DNA from: Planctomycetales bacterium
Lineage (GTDB): Bacteria > Planctomycetota > Planctomycetia > Pirellulales > Thermoguttaceae
Assembly: GCA_007122045.1 (NCBI GenBank)
Contig: SKJM01000599.1
Location: 1 to 6,520 of the forward strand
DNA: 6,520 nt
Reading direction: 5' to 3'
The stretch's first letter is position 1; each line of letters begins with the position of its first letter. Shown one piece after another: positions 1-5,290 of this stretch. The notes under the pieces are model-generated. The model saw only the letters and a program-made list of their open reading frames with translations, did no database searches and was not told the DNA's origin. A program made the translations under genes and the position numbers.

Positions 1-89
1 CGGGACAAGCCCGCAGGTGGCGTGGGGCTGGCGTCCGTGTCGTAGCCAATGACCACCGCTCCGGCGGGGCAAGCCCGCAGGTGGCGTGG
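1..89. repeat. Direct repeat, two 25-bp copies 64 bp apart
   Basis: Positions 1-25 and 65-89 match at 24 of 25 bases; the only difference is A5 versus G69. The shared core is CAAGCCCGCAGGTGGCGTGG. Each copy begins with a small CGGG/CCCG inverted pair. The first copy sits at the window edge, so this may be the end of a longer tandem array with a 64-bp period. It lies just beyond the 3' end of the minus-strand ATPase gene. Similarity falls away after position 25/89, so only the core is clearly repeated here. I see no gene in 1-125. Confidence 0.6.
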
Positions 90-125
90 CGGGAACGCCG
101 TCGATTTTCTACAAACAATCACCGT

Positions 126-1334
126 TCACAGCACTTGCGAGAGGAACGTCTTGGCGGGCACAACGAGCGGGCCTCGGGGCCTGGCGAAGCAGTCGGCGCG
201 TACGTAATCGGCGTCGAGGACCACCTGAAACGCCAGCGGGGCGTTGAGTTGCTCCTGGTAGTACCCCAGGGCCTTGCTGAGGGACGCGTCCTGCTGCTTC
301 ACCTCGATGAGGAACCACGGCTTGCCATCGCGGGCCACGACGAAGTCGACTTCGCGCCCCTGCTTGTCGCGCAGGTAACCCAGTTCGAAGCTCCCCAGGC
401 CCAGGTCGTTCCAGCCTTCGACCGCCTTGAGCAGGTGGCAGGCGACGAACGTTTCGGCCTTGTCGCCGGGGTCCGCAATGGAAGCCCAGTCGCGGAGGAA
501 CCACTTGGGCTCTTTTCGCAACGATCGCGCCACACTCTTGAACCACGGCCGGACGAGAAACCCCAGATGCAAGTGGCGCAACACGTCGATCCAGCGGCGG
601 ACCGTATCGACCGATACCCGGACCGTCTGCGCGAGATTGCCGTACACGATCTGATGCGCTGACCGGCCCGCCAGAAGGTGCACGAGCGATTCCAACTGGT
701 CGAGCTGCTGGATTTGGGTCAGGTCGCGGATGTCTTCCCGAACCAGTTGCTCCAGGCGCAACGACTGCCATCGGCGGCTGAAACGGTCGTTCCGTCTGAG
801 GAACGGCTCGGGAAACCCGCCGTGGCGCCAGAGGGCCTCGAAATCGGCCGCGCTCACTTCCTGCGGAGGCCGGACGATTCGTTTCGGGTCGGGGATGTCC
901 TGGTGGAGCGTTTCGGCAACCGAGAATGGATGCATCCGATAACGGAAGTAACGGCCCATCAGGCTGTCGCCGCCGCGACGCATCACGTCCAGCCGGCTGC
1001 TGCCGGTGACGATGATGCGAAGCCGGTCGGCGTAGGTATCGAAGAAGCCTTTGAGGAACTGCTTCCAGCGCGGGTACTTGTGCAGTTCGTCGAACAGGGC
1101 CACCGGCGCGGCCTCGGCCAACCGGTCCAGCCTAAGACGATCGGCCAGTTTAGCCGGCCCGGCGAGAATCTGCTCCCGGTCGTCGACATTGTCCCAATTG
1201 GCGTAGCTGTGGGCGTGGTTCCGGCACGTGGTGGTCTTGCCGACCTGCCTCGGGCCGGTCACAAAGGCCATCTGCCGGTTTGTGGCCAGGTGTTCGGCCA
1301 GGATGGCGTCGTAGAGGCGTTTCCGGACGTTCAT
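126..1334 (-). CDS. AAA-type ATPase, DUF4143 family (ATP-binding protein with C-terminal nuclease-like fold)
   Basis: The 402-residue protein has the full architecture of the ATP-binding/DUF4143 family. A Walker A motif, GPRQVGKT, lies at residues 27-34. A Walker B motif, VALFDELHK, lies at 78-86 with D82 and E83. A sensor-like IIVTGSSRL lies at 107-115, followed by the typical GRYFRYRMHPFS segment near 127-138. A winged-helix-like stretch (about 234-258, SVDTVRRWIDVL) follows. The C-terminal domain looks like a PD-(D/E)XK nuclease fold, with REVDFVV near 327-333 (D330) and LIEVK near 342-346 (E344, K346). Length is normal for the family. Members are common and often multicopy in bacteria and archaea, but their cellular role is not established; links to mobile or toxin-like functions have been suggested. 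The ATG at 1334 has no clear Shine-Dalgarno sequence, and the candidate promoter is so close that the mRNA may be nearly leaderless. All key motifs are intact. Family assignment is secure; function is unknown. Confidence 0.93.
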   Translation of the reverse strand: MNVRKRLYDAILAEHLATNRQMAFVTGPRQVGKTTTCRNHAHSYANWDNVDDREQILAGPAKLADRLRLDRLAEAAPVALFDELHKYPRWKQFLKGFFDTYADRLRIIVTGSSRLDVMRRGGDSLMGRYFRYRMHPFSVAETLHQDIPDPKRIVRPPQEVSAADFEALWRHGGFPEPFLRRNDRFSRRWQSLRLEQLVREDIRDLTQIQQLDQLESLVHLLAGRSAHQIVYGNLAQTVRVSVDTVRRWIDVLRHLHLGFLVRPWFKSVARSLRKEPKWFLRDWASIADPGDKAETFVACHLLKAVEGWNDLGLGSFELGYLRDKQGREVDFVVARDGKPWFLIEVKQQDASLSKALGYYQEQLNAPLAFQVVLDADYVRADCFARPRGPLVVPAKTFLSQVL

Positions 1335-1338
1335 GGAT

Positions 1339-1392
1339 GACCATTATCGCGGGCATCGTAGAATAGTCAAGACCATTCTGCGATGCATCGTA
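1339..1392. promoter_or_regulatory. Twice-repeated bipartite element GACCATT-N8-CATCGTA, possible operator
   Basis: Positions 1339-1360 and 1371-1392 are both 22 bp long. They share GACCATT at the left and GCATCGTA at the right, separated by a 7-bp middle that mostly differs. The copies start 32 bp apart, close to three DNA helical turns. One copy covers the -10 box of the ATPase promoter and the other lies just upstream of its -35 box. The second copy also contains the perfect palindrome CGATGCATCG (1381-1390). The arrangement suggests a regulator binding two same-face sites, but no regulator gene is visible and binding is an inference. Confidence 0.4.
1343..1370 (-). promoter_or_regulatory. 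Candidate promoter of the ATPase gene (TTGACT-N16-GATAAT)
   Basis: On the minus strand, TTGACT (complement of 1365-1370) and GATAAT (complement of 1343-1348) each match the housekeeping consensus at 5 of 6 bases, with a 16-bp spacer. The -10 box ends only 8 bp before the ATG at 1334, so transcription would start within a few bases of the start codon. That fits the lack of a ribosome binding site. Confidence 0.5.
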
Positions 1393-1453
1393 TTTTGGTC
1401 GCACCCTCCATAGGCTTTCTCGACCGGCGAGGCCGATGTCCGGTGCGATACGT

Positions 1454-1486
1454 CGCCCGAGGGGTGACTGTATCAGCCCTCGGGCG
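1454..1486. repeat. Perfect 10-bp inverted repeat (hairpin)
   Basis: CGCCCGAGGG at 1454-1463 is the exact reverse complement of CCCTCGGGCG at 1477-1486, leaving a 13-nt loop. The stop codon of the minus-strand fragment (1473-1475) lies in the loop. In that orientation it could act as a 3'-end RNA structure or factor-assisted terminator. No run of T follows the stem on either strand, so it is not a standard intrinsic terminator. Confidence 0.6.
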
Positions 1487-1622
1487 TGTCGAGCAACCCT
1501 TGCAACCGGCTTCGCAACACCTCGGGCACGCGCGGCAGCCAAGTGGCATCGAGAAGGCCGACCTCCAGCATGTCGCGGCCGGCCCAATCCTCTACAAGGA
1601 AACGACCGAAGTCAATGGCAAC
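1473..1622 (-). pseudogene. Possible 3' fragment of an unidentified gene
   Basis: On the minus strand, about 50 codons ending at the TGA at 1473-1475 read like real protein. The run starts at AVAIDFGRFLVEDWAGRDML and ends at RSRLQGLLDTPEG, with leucine- and valine-rich, high-GC third-position codons. The same frame stays open to a TTG at 1763, but the upstream half is low-complexity and does not look coding. No ATG or GTG with a ribosome site sits before the good part. The simplest reading is a leftover C-terminus of a decayed gene; a small intact protein with an unusual start is less likely. I do not recognise the family. Confidence 0.3.
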
Positions 1623-1668
1623 AGCCTGCCGGTGGGGGGCCTTGCCGAAACCCCCCGCCCCCGGCGAA

Positions 1669-1739
1669 AATGGGCCGCGCACTACGCTGCTCGCCTCTCT
1701 CGCTACCGGGCCGTGCTCGGCCAACTGGACGGCGCGTGA
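1669..1739 (+). pseudogene. Possible C-terminal coding fragment, plus strand
   Basis: The last 24 codons of a plus-strand open frame end at the TGA at 1737-1739. They read KWAAHYAARLSRYRAVLGQL and then DGA, which is helix-like with mostly G or C in third positions. The sequence before it does not resemble protein and there is no plausible start. It may be the tail of a lost gene or simply chance in GC-rich DNA. I do not recognise it. Confidence 0.15.
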
Positions 1740-1785
1740 GGTCACGTGAGGCGAGCGGCACAATCAGCGTGCCGGAGTTCTTGTG

Positions 1786-1805
1786 GGAGTTCACGCTTCA
1801 GCATG
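1786..1805. repeat. Degenerate copy of the TTCACGCTTTAGCGTG hairpin repeat
   Basis: GGAGTTCACGCTTCAGCATG differs at two positions from the exact repeat half at 6341-6360 (GGAGTTCACGCTTTAGCGTG). An extra GGAGTTC occurs just upstream at 1774-1780. It resembles the short intergenic REP-like palindromes that are dispersed in many bacterial genomes. It is in the same orientation as the 6339 copy. Confidence 0.6.
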
Positions 1806-1834
1806 ATTGGAGTGGGCTCGTATCGAGGCAAGTA

Positions 1835-1864
1835 GGGTGGTGACAAGCAAGCCCGGCGCCACCC
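1835..1864. repeat. Hairpin repeat of the GTAGGGTGG...CCACCC type
   Basis: GGGTGGTG at 1835-1842 pairs with CGCCACCC at 1857-1864 (eight pairs, one of them G-U in RNA) around a 14-nt loop. The left end, GTAGGGTGG, resembles a widespread class of REP-like intergenic elements. It ends 32 nt before the isomerase ATG, so it would probably lie in the mRNA leader and could stabilise it or affect translation. Confidence 0.4.
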
Positions 1865-1884
1865 CCCCACAATTCACCCGCAAA

Positions 1885-1890
1885 AAGGAA
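1885..1890 (+). promoter_or_regulatory. Ribosome binding site that fixes the isomerase start
   Basis: AAGGAA ends 6 nt before the ATG at 1897. An open frame also extends back to an upstream start at 1807, but that extension runs through the hairpin repeat and lacks family similarity. This site supports 1897 as the true start. Confidence 0.75.
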
Positions 1891-1896
1891 TACCCG

Positions 1897-2469
1897 ATGG
1901 CTTACACCGAACAGATCATGGACCCCTTTGGCGTCGACATCGACCTGGCCGACGGCGCCATGCGCGAGCCCGACAACCACCTGGTGCGCCGCGCGTCGGA
2001 CATGCGAGGCTACTACGCCGACGAGCCGGCCCTGGAGCGACTGATTGCACAGCAGGGCGACCCGCTGCATTACGAAGTCTTCGAAAAACGCATTCCCGAG
2101 GAGCAGGGGCACTTGCTACTGTGCATCAGCAAGCTGCAGCCGGGCCGCGTGGGCGACGAATGCTTCATGACCAAGGGGCATTACCATACCATCAGCGGCA
2201 CCGCCGAGGTATACCTGTGCCTGGCCGGGCAGGGGTACATGCTCATGAAGACAGCCGGCGGCCGGTGCGAGGCCGAGCCGATGGCCCGGGGCCGCATGGT
2301 GTACGTGCCGCCGCACTGGGCCCACCGGTCGATCAACACGGGCGACGAGCCGCTGGTTTCCTTCTGCGTGTACCCGGCCGAGGCGGGCCACAACTACGGC
2401 GACATCGCCACCGAAGGCTTCCCTCGGCGGGTGTACCGGCGCCACGGGAACGTGGTCCTCGAGCCGTAG
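1897..2469 (+). CDS. Cupin-type glucose-6-phosphate isomerase (archaeal-type PGI)
   Basis: This 190-residue protein should interconvert glucose 6-phosphate and fructose 6-phosphate in the cytoplasm, using a metal-dependent cupin barrel rather than the classical PGI fold. It resembles the cupin PGI of Pyrococcus furiosus in length and motifs. TKGHYH gives H95 and H97, AEVY gives E104, and PPHWAHRSINTGDEPL gives H143; together these are the expected metal-binding set. The C-terminal YPAEAGHNYGDIATEGF is also typical of the family. An AAGGAA ribosome site precedes the ATG. Cupin PGIs are mainly archaeal but also occur in some bacteria, so transfer in the distant past is possible. It stands alone: the next gene has its own promoter, and I see no clear promoter for this one. 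Family assignment is strong; the exact sugar phosphate is inferred from homology. Confidence 0.92.
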   Translation: MAYTEQIMDPFGVDIDLADGAMREPDNHLVRRASDMRGYYADEPALERLIAQQGDPLHYEVFEKRIPEEQGHLLLCISKLQPGRVGDECFMTKGHYHTISGTAEVYLCLAGQGYMLMKTAGGRCEAEPMARGRMVYVPPHWAHRSINTGDEPLVSFCVYPAEAGHNYGDIATEGFPRRVYRRHGNVVLEP

Positions 2470-2782
2470 GATGACTACTCCCGGCGCACGCCGATCCTGG
2501 CGGCGCTCAACGTCCATGCCCTATTCACACACATGCGCCCGAAATCATGCAGCGCCAATTTTCGCCGAATGGACACCTGCAAGAAACCAAAGACGCGTCC
2601 GGCGCGGCTGAGCCGGGCTAACCGGCGATGGCACAAGAACGCCAGTTGACACTCGTCGGCGCGGCCCGCTACAATGGGAAAGCTGGTGAAGACACTTACC
2701 GAAACGCGAGGATACTTCAAACGCTTCGAGGTCATCGGCATCGGGCCGGTCGAAATGCCGCGCGGCGACGGACTCCAAGTGT
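2470..2782. other. 313-bp spacer between isomerase and radical SAM genes
   Basis: The first 175 bp or so (2470-2645) contain no convincing gene, no strong terminator hairpin and no T-run. The right part holds a strong promoter (2646-2675) and a possible small ORF that runs into the radical SAM start. The isomerase reading frame stays open for some distance after its TAG, but the residues do not resemble the family. Confidence 0.5.
2646..2675 (+). promoter_or_regulatory. Strong housekeeping promoter, TTGACA-N18-TACAAT
   Basis: TTGACA at 2646-2651 is a perfect -35 box and TACAAT at 2670-2675 matches the -10 consensus at 5 of 6, with an 18-bp spacer. Transcription should begin near 2682, giving the radical SAM gene at 2783 a leader of roughly 100 nt. 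Confidence 0.75.
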
Positions 2783-2808
2783 ATGAACGACGACAGGCCG
2801 GCGGCTGA
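2686..2808 (+). CDS. Possible small leader ORF overlapping the radical SAM start
   Basis: An open frame runs from an ATG at 2674 to the TGA at 2806-2808 (44 codons). That ATG overlaps the -10 box, so it could not be in the transcript. The in-frame GTG at 2686 lies a few bases after the predicted transcript start, giving a 40-residue peptide that begins VKTLTETRGYFKRFEVIGIG (first residue Met if translated) and ends VYERRQAGG. It overlaps the radical SAM gene by 26 nt in another frame. Because the radical SAM ATG has only a weak ribosome site, the small ORF could couple translation. It has no ribosome site itself and would need leaderless initiation. I do not recognise the peptide; it may be chance. 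Confidence 0.25.
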   Translation: MKTLTETRGYFKRFEVIGIGPVEMPRGDGLQVYERRQAGG

Positions 2809-3688
2809 ACCGAAACAAGGCTGCGCCCGGCCGCTGCTGGAGGAGCATCCGCGGCGGTTCGCCGAAAATCGGTACGCCTATCCGGTGCTCAGCCGGCGGG
2901 CGGGTGGCATCTCGATTGGGGTGAATCTCAACCCCGACAAGACCTGCACGTTCCGCTGCGTCTATTGCCAGGTCGACCGCGACGAGCCGGCGCCCCGCGG
3001 CTCCGACACGCCCGGTCCCATCGACCTCGGGCGGCTGGCCGAGGAACTCGACACGATGGTGACGGCGGTGCGTTCCGGGCGTTTGTTCGAGGGGCCGCGG
3101 TTCCGCCAGGCGCCGGCGCACTTGCGGCGGCTGACCGACATCGCCCTGAGCGGCGACGGCGAGCCCACGCTGTGCCCGCAGTTCGCCGAGGCGGTCGAAG
3201 TGTGCGCCCGGGTGCGGCGCCAACACGGCCTGGACGACGTCAAGCTGGTGCTGATCACCAACGCCAGCCTGCTGGACCGCGAGCGGGTGCGGCGGGGGCT
3301 GGCCGTGCTCGACGGCGCCCACGGCGAAATTTGGGCGAAGCTCGACGCCGGCACCGAAGCGTACTACCGCCGCGTATCCCGTTCGGCGGTCCCCTTCGCG
3401 AAGATTCTCGACAACCTGCGCGAAGCCGCCCGGGCCCGGCCCATCGTCATCCAGACGCTGCTCATGCGGCTGGAGGGCCAACCGCCCCCGGCTGAGGAGC
3501 TGGCCGAGTACTGCCGCCGGCTTGGCGAGTTGGCGGCGGCCGGCGGGCGGATCAAGCTGGTGCAGTTATACACGGTCGCCCGCCGTCCGGCCGAGCCTTC
3601 CGTCAGCGCCCTTTCGCAGGCGGAACTCGCCGCCGCGGCCGAACAGGTGCGACAGGAAACGGGGCTGCCGGTGACGTGTGCTGCTTGA
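2783..3688 (+). CDS. Radical SAM protein, COG0731-like, substrate unknown
   Basis: The 301-residue protein carries a CX3CX2C iron-sulfur cluster motif in CTFRCVYC (C55, C59, C62). This should bind a [4Fe-4S] cluster that cleaves S-adenosylmethionine to a 5'-deoxyadenosyl radical. The stretch before it, GGISIGVNLNPDKTCTF, and the later LSGDGEPTL (SAM-binding GGE-like motif) are typical of the COG0731 group. That group is related to wyosine-type tRNA-modifying enzymes and is usually annotated only as Fe-S oxidoreductase. The rest matches a partial TIM barrel (KLVLITNASLL, EIWAKLDAGT, IVIQTLLM). No extra cysteine-rich SPASM domain follows, so an auxiliary cluster is unlikely. It is monocistronic or follows the small ORF; the next gene has its own promoter. 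The ATG at 2783 has a weak ribosome site, so the start is less certain than the family. Confidence 0.88.
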   Translation: MNDDRPAAEPKQGCARPLLEEHPRRFAENRYAYPVLSRRAGGISIGVNLNPDKTCTFRCVYCQVDRDEPAPRGSDTPGPIDLGRLAEELDTMVTAVRSGRLFEGPRFRQAPAHLRRLTDIALSGDGEPTLCPQFAEAVEVCARVRRQHGLDDVKLVLITNASLLDRERVRRGLAVLDGAHGEIWAKLDAGTEAYYRRVSRSAVPFAKILDNLREAARARPIVIQTLLMRLEGQPPPAEELAEYCRRLGELAAAGGRIKLVQLYTVARRPAEPSVSALSQAELAAAAEQVRQETGLPVTCAA

Positions 3689-3713
3689 CAGCCGGGCGGA
3701 CATGCCTTATCTT
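3685..3713 (+). promoter_or_regulatory. Candidate promoter of the SDR-aldolase-MDR cassette
   Basis: TTGACA at 3685-3690 overlaps the TGA stop of the radical SAM gene. TATCTT at 3708-3713 follows after a 17-bp spacer and matches the -10 consensus at 4 of 6. The start point would be near 3720, leaving a leader of about 40 nt before the SDR gene. Confidence 0.5.
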
Positions 3714-3746
3714 CTCGCCTGGAAGTCGTTTCGCATGTCACCGGGC

Positions 3747-3752
3747 AGGGAG
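3747..3752 (+). promoter_or_regulatory. Ribosome binding site that fixes the SDR start
   Basis: AGGGAG ends 6 nt before the ATG at 3759. The frame is open further back to 3678, but the SDR fold begins right at MNFEGRTALVTG, so 3759 is the start. Confidence 0.75.
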
Positions 3753-3758
3753 AGAACC

Positions 3759-4541
3759 ATGAACTTTGAAGGACGAACGGCGCTGGTCACCGGAGCGGCC
3801 GGCGCGATTGGGCGGGGTATTGCCGCCGGGCTGGCCGCCGAGGGGGCCAAGGTGTTCCTGAGCGACCTGAAGCCCGACGCCGTCGCCGAGGCGGTGGCCG
3901 CGCTGGCCGGGCAAGGCCCGATCACCGGCGGGCAGGCCGCCGACGTGGCCGACGAACCGCAGGTGCAACGGCTGGTGGACGCCGCGAAGGACGCGCTCGG
4001 CGGCCGCATCGACATCCTGGTGAACGTGGCCGGCATTGTCGGGCAGGGGAAGGTCGAGGACCTCGCCGTGGAAGACTGGGACCGCATGTTCGCGGTCAAC
4101 TGCCGCGGCGCGTTCCTGCCGACCAAGTACGTCGTGCCGTGGATGAAGGCCCGACGCTACGGCAAGATCGTCAATTTTTCGTCGAAGTCGGGCAAGACGG
4201 GCTCGGCGCTGATGAGCCACTACTCGGCGGCCAAGGCGGCCATCATCGGGTTCACCCAGGCGCTGGCCTATGAACTGGCCGACTTCGGCATTACGGTCAA
4301 TTGCCTTTGCCCGGGCATTACCGAAAACACCGGCGTTTGGGACCACGTCAGCGCCGGCTATATCCAAAACCTCGGCAAGAGCCGCGAGGAAGTGGTCAAG
4401 CAGTTCACCGCCAAGGTGCCGCTGAAACGGCTGGCGCGAATCGAAGACGTCGTGGCCGTGACCCTGTTCCTGGCCGGCAGCGGGTCCGACTACATGACCG
4501 GCCAGGCCATCAACGTGACCGGCGGCCGGGAAATGCACTGA
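3759..4541 (+). CDS. Short-chain dehydrogenase/reductase (SDR), probable sugar or polyol dehydrogenase
   Basis: This 260-residue classical SDR has every expected motif: the nucleotide-binding TGAAGAIG at 11-18, NVAG at 89-92 (usually NNAG), N114 in the VNCRG segment, S142, and the YSAAK active site with Y155 and K159. D36 at the end of the second strand suggests a preference for NAD(H). The CPGIT segment (184-188) leads into a longer substrate loop (about 190-215, WDHVSAGYIQNLGKSREEV), and the protein ends INVTGGREMH. The loop and tail resemble sugar-alcohol or sugar-phosphate SDRs, but the exact substrate cannot be read from sequence. It is the first gene of the cassette, with its own ribosome site and a candidate promoter. 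The aldolase follows after 62 nt. Confidence 0.92.
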   Translation: MNFEGRTALVTGAAGAIGRGIAAGLAAEGAKVFLSDLKPDAVAEAVAALAGQGPITGGQAADVADEPQVQRLVDAAKDALGGRIDILVNVAGIVGQGKVEDLAVEDWDRMFAVNCRGAFLPTKYVVPWMKARRYGKIVNFSSKSGKTGSALMSHYSAAKAAIIGFTQALAYELADFGITVNCLCPGITENTGVWDHVSAGYIQNLGKSREEVVKQFTAKVPLKRLARIEDVVAVTLFLAGSGSDYMTGQAINVTGGREMH

Positions 4542-4591
4542 AACCGTAACGGTCCCCTTCGCCGGTGAACCGGTACCTGAAACCCCGAACC

Positions 4592-4596
4592 GGAGG
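4592..4596 (+). promoter_or_regulatory. Strong ribosome binding site of the aldolase gene
   Basis: GGAGG, a perfect Shine-Dalgarno core, lies 7 nt before the ATG at 4604. An in-frame upstream ATG at 4565 is less well placed and would add residues outside the family match. Confidence 0.75.
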
Positions 4597-4603
4597 ACAT
4601 ACC

Positions 4604-5290
4604 ATGAAGCAGTTCACCGTTGCCGAGGTGGCCGCGACCATCGACCACTCGGTGCTCAAACCCCATTTCACCGAGGCCGACGTGCAAGAGCACGCCGCCA
4701 TGTGCAAGACCCGCGGCGTCCGGTGCATGTGCGTGCGGCCGTGCGACGTGGCCCTGGCCGCAAAATGCCTGGCCGGCAGCGACGTGATCGTTGCGGCAGT
4801 GGTCGGTTTTCCGCACGGCCACCACCGGCCGGAGGTCAAGGCGCTGGAGGCCGAACTGGCCATCCAAGACGGCGCCCGCGAACTCGATATGGTCATGAAC
4901 ATCGGCCTGTTCCTCGGCGGCGCGTACGACCGGGTGCGCGACGACATCGCCGCCGTGGTGGAAGTGGCGAAGCCGCGGGGCGCGCTGGTGAAGGTGATCC
5001 AGGAAAGCGGCTGCCTGACGCTCGATCAGGTGGCCGAAGCCTGCCGCATCAGCGAACAGGCCGGCGCCGATTTCGTGAAGACCTCGACCGGCTTCGGCCC
5101 GGGCAAGGCCACGCCGGAGATCATCGACGTGATGCTCAAGACCGTCGGCGGCCGGCTGCGCGTGAAGCCTTCCGGCGGCATTCGCGACTGGGCCACCGCC
5201 GTCGGCTACCTGGCCCAAGGCGCCGATCGGCTGGGCGTCGGCTCGACCGAAGCGGTGCTCGACGGGGGGCTGGCCGATGACACCTACTGA
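4604..5290 (+). CDS. deoC: Deoxyribose-phosphate aldolase-like class I aldolase (DeoC/LacD family)
   Basis: The 228-residue protein matches DeoC from end to end (ATIDHSVLKPHFTEADV, VVGFPHGHHRPEVKALEAE, ELDMVMNIG, FVKTSTGFG, RVKPSGGIRD). Deoxyribose-phosphate aldolase uses a Schiff-base lysine to cleave 2-deoxyribose 5-phosphate to acetaldehyde and glyceraldehyde 3-phosphate. The catalytic residues are present: K159 (E. coli K167), K188 (K201) and D95 (D102). Three places are unusual: GHHRPEVK instead of the common GANTTEVK-like loop, VKVIQES instead of VKVILET, and LGVGST instead of the phosphate-binding GTSS/GASS motif, so the first serine (E. coli S238) is glycine 213. The real substrate may therefore differ. 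The gene overlaps the MDR gene by 14 nt. The symbol names the family rather than a proven role. Confidence 0.85.
   Translation: MKQFTVAEVAATIDHSVLKPHFTEADVQEHAAMCKTRGVRCMCVRPCDVALAAKCLAGSDVIVAAVVGFPHGHHRPEVKALEAELAIQDGARELDMVMNIGLFLGGAYDRVRDDIAAVVEVAKPRGALVKVIQESGCLTLDQVAEACRISEQAGADFVKTSTGFGPGKATPEIIDVMLKTVGGRLRVKPSGGIRDWATAVGYLAQGADRLGVGSTEAVLDGGLADDTY

Larger units (their letters stand above)
1335..1896. other. 562-bp region without an intact gene
   Basis: No complete recognisable gene fits here. The stretch holds the ATPase promoter and its repeated element (1339-1392), a perfect hairpin (1454-1486), a short minus-strand coding fragment (about 1473-1622), a possible plus-strand fragment (about 1669-1739), a G6/C6 inverted pair (1634-1639 with 1651-1656) and two degenerate hairpin repeats (1786-1805 and 1835-1864). 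It lies between the divergently transcribed ATPase and isomerase genes. I could not find a good promoter for the isomerase gene in it. Confidence 0.6.

Noticed and set aside
1..89. CRISPR array
   Set aside because: Only two repeat copies are visible, the 39-bp interval is a single spacer, and no cas gene is present.
81..662. Plus-strand open frame opposite the ATPase 3' half, plus a similar one at 678-1340
   Set aside because: Both lie antisense to a complete DUF4143 protein and show no domain of their own.
126..1334. DUF4143 ATPase as part of a defence system
   Set aside because: The family is found in many settings and no partner nuclease, methylase, toxin or antitoxin gene is adjacent in this window.
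1634..1656. G6/C6 inverted pair as a terminator or regulatory hairpin
   Set aside because: Only six pairs around an 11-nt loop in very GC-rich sequence with no T-run; chance is a sufficient explanation.
1807..1896. N-terminal extension of the isomerase from an upstream start at 1807
   Set aside because: The extension reads through a hairpin repeat, has no ribosome site and is not seen in the family; AAGGAA before 1897 gives a family-length protein.
2732..3481. Minus-strand open frame across the radical SAM gene
   Set aside because: Antisense shadow with low-complexity composition; the plus strand has the clear iron-sulfur motif.
3738..4538. Long minus-strand open frame across the SDR gene
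   Set aside because: It mirrors the SDR gene codon for codon on the other strand and has no family features or start signal.
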